Positions 47,979 through 58,200 are shown, counted from the first letter of the stretch. The stretch: DNA of 64,000 bases from Symsagittifera roscoffensis (GCF_963678635.1 NC_087069.1:36809959-36873958), one strand, 5' to 3'. Numbers and translations are program-made. The notes: generated by a model from the sequence alone, not told the origin.

Positions 47979-50584
47979 AATTATTAATTTTTCTCCAAAC
48001 CCTTTTTCTAATAACCTCAAATCAAAACATAAACCCTTCCCCTCGTACAGGACCACAAGATTTATTAGTAACACATTACGATTGCGAAGAAAATGAACAA
48101 AAAACACTACATAAATATGCAATCAATCAGGTATCACAATGTGAAACAGAACCACAAGCTATAGAAACCACAGATATAATAGCAACACTCTATTCAAAAG
48201 CCCGAGCTACAACAGTTACAGGTTATAAATTCACAGCAACATTTTCCGAAAAGAAAGTACATTGTTCACAAGTCTCGAACGGAAACAAAAACCGACTTGA
48301 CCATGAATCATTCTACCAAAGTAATATAGAACGTCTTTTACATCTCAATCCTGACGATTGTAAAAATGAATTACTTAGACTAAACATCACACAAAATAAA
48401 AACTCCCAAAGAAAATTAGTTAATTTTCAAGTTTTTTCAGACTCTGTACATCAATCACAACTTGAAAGACACCAAGGACATATAAAACTAGACGAAAAAT
48501 ACCCGTATAACGGCGCACACGGACGATTAACCTATGACCTACACGATAAACATTGGATACCACACATTGGTATAAATAACCCATCAAACTGCAAAGCAGA
48601 CACGAAAAATAAAGGATACCAAGAAATAATGTTTTTCGATTGGAAAATACAACTCGAAAAAATACAACTCACACGAGATTTATCTGATAATACAATGATC
48701 TATCAAGGAATCCGACTACCTTGTAAAAACGATCAAGGATATTGCGACCCTACAACAAGAACACAAGCAACAATTGTTTGGTTCCCCGAAGACACATGTA
48801 CAACATTTCAAGTAGCAAAAATACACGCTCGTATGATAAAATTTCACGAAAAATATTTCATACAATCAATTCCATATGAACAAGTCCATCCATCACGCAA
48901 ACTAAGTTCCGATTTTAGAAACATAGACAATATAGAAAATAAATTGACACGTTTTCAAATATATCAAGAAACAGAACTTGCATGTAAATACAGGAATCCA
49001 CTTCACAGAACACAATACTCTGAAATATTAGTTGAATATGAAAAAGGATTCGACATGACCACTGGTAAAGTAAAAATCGACCCATACGCCACAGGTCATC
49101 CTCTAAACGAAGGAACATCCTATATACCAGTTAATTTTCAAAAAAGCAACGGACAACCTGGTGGACATCTAAAACCTTATGACACCAGAAGCACACGCTT
49201 ACAAGAATTATCACTAATGAATACTACATATTTTGGTAATATCCACTATGATATTCATTTGGATATGAAACTAGACTATACAATTAGCCGCATTTTTCAA
49301 GAAATGTCACTCTCCGAATTAGAAACACTACATCAACTATGCGAATTAGAACGAACACAAATACTACAATCACTTGCACTAGCAGTATTAAAAATACCCT
49401 ACGCAGGATACTTATTATCAGGAAATAGATCAAATTTTTTAGACTACGAAGGAAACATTTTATGGTTTTATACTTGTACTAAAAAAGTATCACCACTATA
49501 CGTTTTTGAAGATAAACGATGTTATAAAAGAATCCCTATCTTTTATAAGAATAAAGTACATTTCGTGGATACACTTTCACGAAGAACCTATTTCTGGGAT
49601 ACCGCAGTCCCATGTGGATCAGAAAATAGCCACAATGTAGTACAACTAAACCCTGATGAAAACAAATATTATCTTCTCACTCCATATCCCACATTAATGC
49701 AATCACTCAAAAAATTTTCACCAGAAAGCATTCGCGCTATTGCTCGAAACCCAAATATAGACTTACAATCAATAGGAATCTATTCAAAATCAGATATTCA
49801 ACATCACATTAGAACACAACAATTCCAAGAATTATTAACACAAATGGACACTATACAAAGACAATCAATAGACCAAAATTTACGCAAACTTGCAGAAACT
49901 GCAGGATTTGCCGATATCTACACGCAAGACTATAGCGGATATTTTAAAGACATTCAAGATTATATATATCTAAACGGCGAAAAATACCGTCCCCAAGATA
50001 TATCACCAATTAACATTTTTAGCTTTGTTACACTCAAAAATGAGATCCTAGATTTTCTAGGATGGCCCTACTACATCTTAGAAAAATTGACTATTTTATA
50101 CGCAATGTTTAACTTTATTGGATTTCTTTTCTCACTCTTAAAAGGAATCTACAATACATGTGCTATACACACACAAGTAAACAGACAAGCAAGCGTAGCA
50201 CGCATACTTTTTGCAGGATTTTTTGGAATTTTTTCCACATCTATAAACAAAATTCTTTTAGACGCACAAATAAAAGAATATAACACAAAAATAACAACAC
50301 GACAAAATACATACGACGAAGAACATAACAATGTCGACCCACAGCCAACGGCACCACAATTACCACCCCTACCAAATAACCATCCACTATCCCTAGTCCC
50401 ACGAAATTTTAGAAATTTAGCAATCACACATAATCCAAACTTTAGACTCACCACATCACAAAGTCCCGTCCAACATATAATGACACATCAATCACAAGAT
50501 GATAATACTTATGAACAAATTATTGAACAACCACATACCACCGCTTTTCAATCTCAAAATAATAATTTTTTTAGCCCACGATGA
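47966..50584 (+). CDS. Env-like membrane glycoprotein (872 residues)
   Basis: Residues 1-20 are a signal peptide (MYILKLLIFLQTLFLITS). The ectodomain is Cys-containing (YDCEENEQ, HCSQVS, WFPEDTCTTF, SRRTYFWDTAVPCG) with Asn-X-Thr sites (LNIT, MNTT). Hydrophobic segments lie at about 697-735 (YYILEKLTILYAMFNFIGFLFSL) and 745-765 (RILFAGFFGIFSTSI), followed by a Pro-rich cytoplasmic-like tail of about 100 residues. The architecture fits a type I viral-type surface glycoprotein. The position after pol is that of env in errantiviruses and retroviruses. The source family is not certain: it does not look like baculovirus F or phlebovirus Gc by eye, and a chuvirus-like origin is a guess. It overlaps the preceding ORF by 13 nt and the next by 4 nt. 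Confidence 0.82.
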   Translation: MYILKLLIFLQTLFLITSNQNINPSPRTGPQDLLVTHYDCEENEQKTLHKYAINQVSQCETEPQAIETTDIIATLYSKARATTVTGYKFTATFSEKKVHCSQVSNGNKNRLDHESFYQSNIERLLHLNPDDCKNELLRLNITQNKNSQRKLVNFQVFSDSVHQSQLERHQGHIKLDEKYPYNGAHGRLTYDLHDKHWIPHIGINNPSNCKADTKNKGYQEIMFFDWKIQLEKIQLTRDLSDNTMIYQGIRLPCKNDQGYCDPTTRTQATIVWFPEDTCTTFQVAKIHARMIKFHEKYFIQSIPYEQVHPSRKLSSDFRNIDNIENKLTRFQIYQETELACKYRNPLHRTQYSEILVEYEKGFDMTTGKVKIDPYATGHPLNEGTSYIPVNFQKSNGQPGGHLKPYDTRSTRLQELSLMNTTYFGNIHYDIHLDMKLDYTISRIFQEMSLSELETLHQLCELERTQILQSLALAVLKIPYAGYLLSGNRSNFLDYEGNILWFYTCTKKVSPLYVFEDKRCYKRIPIFYKNKVHFVDTLSRRTYFWDTAVPCGSENSHNVVQLNPDENKYYLLTPYPTLMQSLKKFSPESIRAIARNPNIDLQSIGIYSKSDIQHHIRTQQFQELLTQMDTIQRQSIDQNLRKLAETAGFADIYTQDYSGYFKDIQDYIYLNGEKYRPQDISPINIFSFVTLKNEILDFLGWPYYILEKLTILYAMFNFIGFLFSLLKGIYNTCAIHTQVNRQASVARILFAGFFGIFSTSINKILLDAQIKEYNTKITTRQNTYDEEHNNVDPQPTAPQLPPLPNNHPLSLVPRNFRNLAITHNPNFRLTTSQSPVQHIMTHQSQDDNTYEQIIEQPHTTAFQSQNNNFFSPR

Positions 50585-52374
50585 GCCGCCAACTTGGATC
50601 ACTCCATCGATCAAATTCCCATCCAACCAACCTTACCTCTTCAATCCCAATAATACCACTTTTTGCTTTTCCGCCACCCGATTTTCCATCTAGCAATGTA
50701 ACATCAGGCATGAATTCCGACACTAACTCACAAATTTCAGTTTTATACTCCATTTCACAGCTAAATAACCCGAATATTGAAACCCCCGACGAATTTGCCG
50801 ACTCAGAACCATCTCCATCCAATAATTTTCATAACCCTTCTCAGTTTTCTCAACCTCCTTTTCAACCCATATTGTCAAATAACCCTGACCCCATCACTCC
50901 TACACCCTCTTATGCTTCCCAAGTTACCCCAACCTACTCCTCATACCATTCTGACCAATCATCTCCAGACACCCCCCGAATCTCCCCAGAGCTAGACAAT
51001 TTTATTACCCTCCAACAACAACCCTACCACCTTAACACCCCGACCATAAACCAAATCTCCTCCACTACAAATTCATCCAATCCCCCTACACCCTCTTCAA
51101 ATTATACTGAATCATTAACACCATCATCCACATCCACTATATCTTCACTAAACACTAATAGAGCTTACCGCACTTTTAAAAGAAAATTCCCCAACCATCC
51201 TTTCCCAGCAAAACCAGGAACAGCCCGTGAATACATCAACCACCCCCAGCATACTAACACTAAAGAATTTTTAGCTATCACCTTACCCTCGTTTCCACAA
51301 TACACTTTAAACACCCCTCACGACGCTAACGAAACACGCAACTTTGTAGATGAATACGTTTTAATGCCCACTCTCTCTTGGACCTCATACTATCATTTCA
51401 CTAACCCTCTTTGCTTACCTTTAACCAGCACTTCCATCGATATAGAACGAAACAAGGACATGCTATATCAACTCACTACACCACTAACCGCTAGACAATT
51501 TACTTACGTAGGATATAAAAAATCACTAAAAATACACACTGCACCTAGAGCTAATGAATATACCCTAGAATACTACGATCACAACATCATCAGAGCTAAC
51601 CAAGATCAATTCTTAGACGACGATCGCTTCGCTAACCCACAAATCACCGAGAAATTTTTCATCAAGACACCATATGTATTTACACTAAACATCTTCGACC
51701 GAAAGTTTGATCACATTATTTCAGAAGCACTAACAAGCACACAAGCGTACGAAAGTTTTAAAGAACGCTTCCAAATCTTTTCACTAACCTTTCATTTCCT
51801 TGCACCACACGAAAGAGATTTACACTGCTCACACGATATTATGTTGCGAACTAAACAAACACATACATACAGTTACTATCGTTTCATCCAAAATCACTTT
51901 GACCTCCACACACCCTCTAGACAACCACACCATCGCTTTCAATTCATCAATTCAAAATACACTTCACCGTATTTCCTAAATTTCACATATTGTATTAAAG
52001 ATACTAACCTTCATGGTATTCTTCGTAACTATGACCCCATAACCCAAATGTACATTTTCTGCCCCATCACCAAGACCTTCAACGCCGAAGAATCCCGACC
52101 CTTCCTTATCCCGCACGAGTTTGTACAACCTATAGAAATCCCAATTTTAGAATTCATCCACAACACGAAATTTAACCACAAATTATATAACTTAATCCGA
52201 AACACACCTTATGAGTTTGCAGTAGGCACTGAAGAACTAACCACTATCAAGGCACTCCAATTGCTTTGGCCACTGCTTCAGACTAAAAATATCATCCGCA
52301 TCTTAGCTAAACTACTAACAACTTCAGAACTAATTCACGACATCTTCCCCCACGGTTTTTTCCCCGACGACTAA
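50581..52374 (+). CDS. Conserved ORF3, 597-residue protein of unknown function
   Basis: The start ATG overlaps the env-like stop (ATGA). The first ~190 residues are Ser/Pro/Thr/Asn-rich and probably disordered. From about residue 200 the sequence looks globular (YRTFKRKFPNHPF, TLSWTSYYHF, FDRKFDHIISEAL, FSLTFHFLAPHERDLHC, LLWPLLQTKNIIRILAKLL). No signal peptide or membrane span is evident, so a cytoplasmic or nuclear role is inferred. I recognise no domain. Broken homologues at 19737-20345, 22216-22850 and 24040-24540 always accompany env-like relics, so the gene is a stable part of this family. It ends TAA at 52372, three bases before a strong splice donor. Confidence 0.85.
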   Translation: MSRQLGSLHRSNSHPTNLTSSIPIIPLFAFPPPDFPSSNVTSGMNSDTNSQISVLYSISQLNNPNIETPDEFADSEPSPSNNFHNPSQFSQPPFQPILSNNPDPITPTPSYASQVTPTYSSYHSDQSSPDTPRISPELDNFITLQQQPYHLNTPTINQISSTTNSSNPPTPSSNYTESLTPSSTSTISSLNTNRAYRTFKRKFPNHPFPAKPGTAREYINHPQHTNTKEFLAITLPSFPQYTLNTPHDANETRNFVDEYVLMPTLSWTSYYHFTNPLCLPLTSTSIDIERNKDMLYQLTTPLTARQFTYVGYKKSLKIHTAPRANEYTLEYYDHNIIRANQDQFLDDDRFANPQITEKFFIKTPYVFTLNIFDRKFDHIISEALTSTQAYESFKERFQIFSLTFHFLAPHERDLHCSHDIMLRTKQTHTYSYYRFIQNHFDLHTPSRQPHHRFQFINSKYTSPYFLNFTYCIKDTNLHGILRNYDPITQMYIFCPITKTFNAEESRPFLIPHEFVQPIEIPILEFIHNTKFNHKLYNLIRNTPYEFAVGTEELTTIKALQLLWPLLQTKNIIRILAKLLTTSELIHDIFPHGFFPDD

Positions 52375-52377
52375 CAG

Positions 52378-52463
52378 GTAAGTATGAATTAAATGAATAT
52401 AACTAACTAATTGAAATATTAAAAAACTCACCATACTTTATCCATGTTTTTTTAGATTTTTAG
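52378..52463 (+). other. Intron immediately after the ORF3 stop codon
   Basis: TAA is followed by CAG|GTAAGT, a near-perfect donor at 52378. A poly-U tract ending TTTTTTTAG at 52455 (or TTTTTAG at 52463) gives an intron of 78-86 nt, normal for nematodes. Splicing would not change any protein unless it joins an upstream exon elsewhere. Confidence 0.65.
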
Positions 52464-53991
52464 CCTTCATCCGACAATCACCTACAAAAACCACAAAAGA
52501 CAAATAAAAATCGCAAATTTCATCAAACAGATTTCAAAAATTCTATTAATCTCTTACACTTATAAATTTATAAATATAATACCAATGCAGTAAATTCATT
52601 TCTAAAATTTTCCCCACAAGCAGTAAATCTAATTATGATGAAAATTTGTATCTTAAAATTCCCCCATTACTAGCAGTAAATTTCCAAATTCTATGCAGTA
52701 AATTAATAAAATGCAATTGCAGTACTAACCTTTTGATATTTTCATTCATTCGCACAGAAATTCTATCCACACTCACACAGCTCGCCCACGAAGAATTGTT
52801 TAAAATAATGAATTTCAGTTTCAAGTTTTCACACTCAACAACTCTAACATATAATAACAAGTTTCAAACTTTCCTTTAACCCGGTTGGAAAGGAATCATA
52901 TACTAAACAAAACTAACCAACGCAGCTTACTAAATACCACAAATCATAAAATAACAGCATGACTAAGAAAAGGAAACCAACGGTACCCAAACCGGATTAA
53001 CCCAGTTTAAAACTGGATAATTTATTCTTTTGAAGACTATTACAAAGTCTTAGAAAGAAATAATAAAACACAAAAAAGTCGAAAGACAAACCCATACCAC
53101 AAACAATTTGCTTTTTGGAAAAAGTACATAACCAACAAGACATAAGTAAAACCACAACAAACCCAACATAAAACGTTGTCACATAACAGGACCCCTCACA
53201 AACACCGCATGAAATCATATTCCCACTCCTGGCCTAACCCACCAGGAAAGGACGTCCTGAGCATGCTCTATAGCCGGCCTAACCCACCGCGCTACATCCA
53301 CGCTTTGTGACCACACCTTTATTTTTAATAAGAGCTACTCAAGGGTGAGTAACTCTTCAAAATAACCGAACTAAAACAAAAAGCTTTTGTGAAAACAACT
53401 AACTAAAATCATTATTAAAAAATATATTAAACTAATAAAAGATTTATAAAATGTAAAATTACATGATGCAATATATAGATCAGAATACAACACCAAGGAC
53501 GAACATCAAAAGACAAGACGACCTCACTACACTCGAGAGAGAATGACCAACTACAATCGATATGCCGCTCACAATCACAACTCAAAGGATTTAGAGTACG
53601 ACTTGACTTCGCAGAAAAGGACTTCATTGAACTAGACCAATGACCACCTCGATGTTCAAGTATACGTACAGATCCGAGTAACCAGGCATCCCCTCCACGC
53701 ACAATCTCCACGCCATTCCCGAGCTAGATCAAACACAAAAGAAGTTCTCTCCGAAGAACAGAAAAACCTGACATAGCCAACCATTCTGAAACCAGAATTG
53801 ATGCTGTTGCAGAGACTCAGTCGTTGTCACAAGAAGAACACAACGTCTTGTGTCCTCAATTCCAGATCCTTGGAACTTCCTTAACAAAAAGGAAACAAAA
53901 GAAAAATGATGTTCGCCAAATACCAACGTCCATCATCCATCCTTGAACTACAGAAGAACTGTTCTAAAAAACTCTGTAAAACCCGGATGGG
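52464..53991 (+). other. 3' untranslated region of the retroelement
   Basis: It contains GCAGTAAAT at 52587, 52620, 52673 and 52695 and a partial copy at 52719. A 'taacccggttgga' block near 52877 is shared with the fold-back relic, and GGCCTAACCCACC occurs twice (about 53236, 53274). ORFs of 60-94 codons on the minus strand are not supported. Confidence 0.6.
53985..53991 (+). promoter_or_regulatory. Candidate polypurine tract
   Basis: GGATGGG directly precedes the 3' LTR, where the plus-strand primer should lie. It is short and interrupted by a T, so the assignment is weak, although a similar block ('ctcatccgtgg' inverted) adjoins the LTR relic at 18086. Confidence 0.35.
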
Positions 53992-54401
53992 TGGAACCTG
54001 ATCTAAACTATATTTTATGATTGGATAAATTAAATGTTTTACCAATGTAAAGTATTTAATATTAACCAATCATGATCCATCTAACTAACAACCCACTTAT
54101 TTGTAAGTGCTGAAGTTACTTGTAATTTCAGCACCAGAGAGATTTGAATTTAACTTAGAAATTAGTTGGACTCTCCCGAGCACTTCAGCAGCCGCAATAA
54201 ACCAGTATACCCTAGATCTATTGAGCCTAGCAGAGACTAGTTAAACAACCTGAGACTAGATAGTATAAGAGTAAGATTAGGATCGGTATTAGACTAAGAA
54301 GTTGCACGAATCTATCCGGCCGAAAATAAGATAGCGTGACGAGCAGACGGTGTACCCTATCCGAAATTACTCTATGAGTTATACACCCCAGACCTAACTC
54401 A
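53992..54401 (+). repeat. 3' LTR (410 bp)
   Basis: It matches 35493-35902 base for base as far as I can read, with AATAAA at 54196-54201. Followed by ACTA, the right copy of the target-site duplication. Confidence 0.97.
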
Positions 54402-54405
54402 ACTA

Positions 54406-54934
54406 GTTACAATAGATGTCCTAAAATTGTGCTAAAGGGGGGGGGGGGGTCGAACCCCTGAGGGGAAGGAACGTACGCCTCCACCCTCTAAATGCGCAAC
54501 TGCCTTATAGTATTGATGTTGGTTCTTGGTCGCAGGGTAGGTAGTGGGTAAAAGAAGCACCAAATATTGTTTCTGGACGATATAATCTGGTGTTATAGGA
54601 GTAATCTAGAAATCCGGAGGGATCGAAGGAGTTGCTTATGGGTTTTTATTTGATGTTGGGAGGAAGTAGGTTTTCTAGAAGCGACAAAAATCGAGAATCA
54701 CAACCAACTGTGTCGCCATGCTTGCACTTTATTCAAAAGCTAACTTAAGAACATAAGGAAAATTGAAAATATGCTAAATTTAAATAGAAACACTTGACAT
54801 CTTATAAACTAAATTTCAAGTCGGTTGTTTCCCAGTTGTTGAAGCGATTTACGAACATTTCTTGCCACGCCCCCCCCCCCGCCGCCTTACCCTTAATGTT
54901 ATATTTGGTTATGTCTTTTTACAAACGCTTTTAG
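54406..54934 (+). other. Remainder of the interrupted intron
   Basis: It begins with a short GC-rich repeat (13 G at 54437-54449, then 'cctgaggggaaggaacgtacgcc') that resembles the fold-back arm ends near 18598 and 25722. A poly-C tract (11-12 C) follows near 54870. Without the element and one ACTA, the host intron would be about 630 nt. Confidence 0.5.
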
Positions 54935-55119
54935 ATGCGCACGATCCGAGTGAAAAGTTATTTCTCAACCGTTCTCAAGTGTTCAGCTTCTTCAAATTGA
55001 TGGGCGGTGCTGGGGGTACGACCACTCAAAAGTTGAATAAGCAAAGTCGAGAAAACAACGAGCCAGTGGAAATTTCCCATCAAGAGAGTCATGCTCAAGA
55101 CGACGACATCGTGCTGTGA
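54935..55119 (+). CDS. EF-hand-like protein, last exon
   Basis: Acceptor ACGCTTTTAG; joining ACC-T from 35389 gives T-Y-AHDPSEKLFLNRSQVFSFFKLMGG, a plausible degenerate second EF-hand about 40 residues after the first. A charged, Gln/Glu-rich tail (NKQSRENNEPVEISHQE, then HAQDDDIVL) ends at TGA 55117. The reading frame also stays open upstream to about 54862, but that part includes the poly-C tract and is probably intron. Function unknown. Confidence 0.55.
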
Positions 55120-55289
55120 AATAAATCAAGTCTGACGAAAACTCTGAGAAAATTTAACCTGATCGTGTCAAGAATACTTTGTAAAGTTCAAATTAGAAAA
55201 GGCCGAGAAAAAAAATATTAATAAAAACTAACAATAACTAAGTTTTGCATAATTTCAAATTTTTTTTTGTTAATTATGGAAGAATTTAA

Positions 55290-58200
55290 GGCTCTTCTTT
55301 TACCCGAGGTCGATGTGCTCGACTTATGTTTTGACATTGAAAGTCGAGCAAGTTGCAGTTTTGGGACTGAAAATCCGCAGTCGAAAGTCAAGCACAACGT
55401 CCAAACAGGTCGAGCTCAATCGAAACATCAATGCCGGGCCGAACAACAAAACTTTCAAAAATGTCAGTCGAGACAGTCGAGAAAAACAAAACTAATCAAA
55501 TTTTGATCAAAAAATTCGAAAACTATTTGAAATGAGTCGAAAAAAATCGAACACTCTTTTGTTGAGTCGAGAAAGTCGAAATACACCAAAAGCAAAATTG
55601 GTCGAGAAAGTTGAAACATATCTGAACTGGGTCGAACAAAATCGAACATTTTTTATTGGGTCGAGAAAGTCGAAATATATCATATTTTGGTCGAGAAAGT
55701 CGAAACATATCTGAACTGTGTCAAACAAAATCGAACATTTTTTTGTTGAGTTTAGAAAGTCTAAATACATCCAAACTTGGTCGATGAAGATAAAAAAATC
55801 TGAACTGAGTCGAAAAACAGGTCGAGCTCAATCGAAACATCAATGCCGGGTCGAACAACAAAACTTTCAAAAATGTCAGTCGAGAGAGTCGAGAAAAACA
55901 AAACTAATCAAAATTTGATCAAGAAATTCGAAACATATTTGAAATGAGTCGAAAAAAATCGAACACTCTCTTGTTGAGTCGAGAAAGTCGAAATACACCA
56001 AAAGCAAAATTGGTCGAGAAAGTTGAAACATATCTGAACTGGGTTGAACAAAATCGAACATTTTTTGTTGGGTCGAGAAAGTCGGAATATACCAATATTT
56101 GGTAGAAAACGCGAAACATATTTGAATTGAGTCGAAAAAAATCGAACACTCTTTTGTTGAGTCGAGAAAGTCGAAACACACCAAAAGCAAAACTTGGTCA
56201 AGAAAGTTGAAACATATCTGAACTGGGTCGAACAAAATCGAACATTTTTTGTTGGGTCGAGAAAGTCGGAATATACCAAAATTTGGTAGAAAAAGCGAAA
56301 CATATATGAACTGGGTTGACCAAAATCGAACACTCTTTTGTTGAGTCGCGAAAGTCAAAATACACCAAAACCAAAACTTGGTCGAGAAAGTTGAAGCATA
56401 TCTGAACTGGGTTGAACATTATCGAACATTTTTTTGTTGAGTCGAGAAAGTCGAAATATACCAAAAGCAAAACTTGGTCGAGAAAGTTGAGACAAATCTG
56501 AACTGGGTCGAACAAAATCGAACATTTTTTTGTTGAGTCGAGAAAAACGAAAAATACCAAAAGCAAAACTTGGCCGAAAAAATTGACACTTATCTGCACT
56601 GGGTTGAACAAAATCGAACAATTTTTGTTGAGTCGAGGAAGTCGAAATATACCAAAATTTGGTCGAGAAAGTTGAAACATATCTGAACTGGGTCAAACAA
56701 ACTCGAACACTTTTTTTATTGGGTCGAGAAAGTCGAAATATATCATATTTTGGTCGAGAAAGTCGAAACATATCTGAACTGTGTCAAACAAAATCGAACA
56801 CTTTTTCGTTGGGTAGAGAAAGTCAAAAAAATACTGACATTTACTCGAGAAAGTTGAAATAAATCTAAACTGGGTCAAACACAGTCGAACACTTTAATTA
56901 TTGGGTCGAGAAAGTCAAAATATATCAAATTTTGGTCGAGAAAGTCGAAACATATCAGAACTGGGTGGAACAAAATCAAATATTTTCTGTTGAGTCGAGA
57001 AAGTTGAAATATACCAAAATTTGGTCGAAAAAATTGAAGTTTATCTGAACTGGGTCGATCAAACTCTAACTTCTTTTGTTGAATTGAGAAATTTGAATTA
57101 TACCAAAATTAGTTCGAAAAGCAAAACATATATGAACTGGTTCATGCAAAATCGAAAATTTATCTATTGGGTCGATAGAGTCGAAATCTACTAAAAATTG
57201 GTCGAGAAAATCGAAATATATTTGAACAGAGTCTAAAAAAATCGAACATTTTTTGTTGGGTCGTGAAAGTCAAAATATATCAAGTTTTGGTCGAGAAAGT
57301 TAAAACATATATGAAATGGGTCGATCAAAATCAAACAAATTTTTGTTGGGTCGTGAAAATCAAAATATATCAAGTTTTGGTCGAGAAAGTCAAAACATAT
57401 GTGAACAGGGTTGAGCAAAATCGAACAGTTTTTTGTTGGGTCGAGAAAGTCGGAATATACCAATATTTGGTAGAAAAAGCGAAACATATATGAACTGGGT
57501 TGACCAAAATTGAACACTCTTTTGTTGAGTCGCGAAAGTCAAAACACATCAAAACCAAAACTTGGTCGAGAAAGTTGAAGCATATCTGAACTGGGTTGAA
57601 CATTATCGAACATTTTTTTGTTGAGTCGAGGAAGTCGAAATATACCAAAAATTGGTCGAGAAAGTTGAAACATATCTGAACTGGGTCAAACAAACTCGAA
57701 CACTTTTTTTATTGGGTCGAGAAAGTCGAAATATATCATATTTTGGTCGAGAAAGTCGAAACATATCTGAACTGTGTCAAACAAAATCGAACATTTTTTT
57801 GTTGAGTTTAGAAAGTCTAAATACATCCAAACTTGGTCGATGAAGATAAAAAAATCTGAACTGAGTCGAAAAACAGGTCGAGCTCAATCGAAACATCAAT
57901 GCCGGGTCGAACAACAAAACTTTCAAAAATGTCAGTCGAGAGAGTCGAGAAAAACAAAACTAATCAAATTTTGATCAAGAAATTCGAAACATATTTGAAA
58001 TGAGTCGAAAAAAATCGAACACTCTCTTGTTGAGTCGAGAAAGTCGAAATACACCAAAACTTTGTCGAGAAAGTCGAAACATATCTGAACAGGGTTGAGC
58101 AAAATCGAACAGTTTTTTGTTGGGTCGAGAAAGTCGGAATATACCAATATTTGGTAGAAAAAGCGAAACATATATGAACTGGGTTGACCAAAATTGAACA

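Larger units (their letters stand above)
35493..54401 (+). mobile_element. Intact 18.9-kb Ty3/gypsy-type, env-bearing LTR retroelement (endogenous-retrovirus-like)
   Basis: Two 410-bp LTRs that appear identical flank 18.1 kb of internal DNA, and ACTA is duplicated at both junctions (35489-35492 and 54402-54405). Internal order: primer-binding site, 1.25-kb leader, small basic ORF, Gag-Pol with RT before integrase (Ty3/gypsy order), two small membrane ORFs, an ATG-less ORF, env-like glycoprotein, a 597-residue ORF of unknown role, and a 1.6-kb 3'UTR with an intron. None of the long reading frames is broken. It sits in sense orientation in an intron of the EF-hand-like gene. The single Gag-Pol frame resembles Cer1-type nematode elements, but the length and accessory set are well beyond what I know for those. 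Confidence 0.95.

Noticed and set aside
35493-54401. Maverick/Polinton-type DNA virus-like transposon
   Set aside because: The element has LTRs, a primer-binding site and RT/RNase H. No DNA polymerase B, packaging ATPase or long terminal inverted repeats were seen.
54430-54470. tRNA-like TCGAACCCC motif
   Set aside because: It sits beside a 13-G tract with no cloverleaf partners upstream or downstream.
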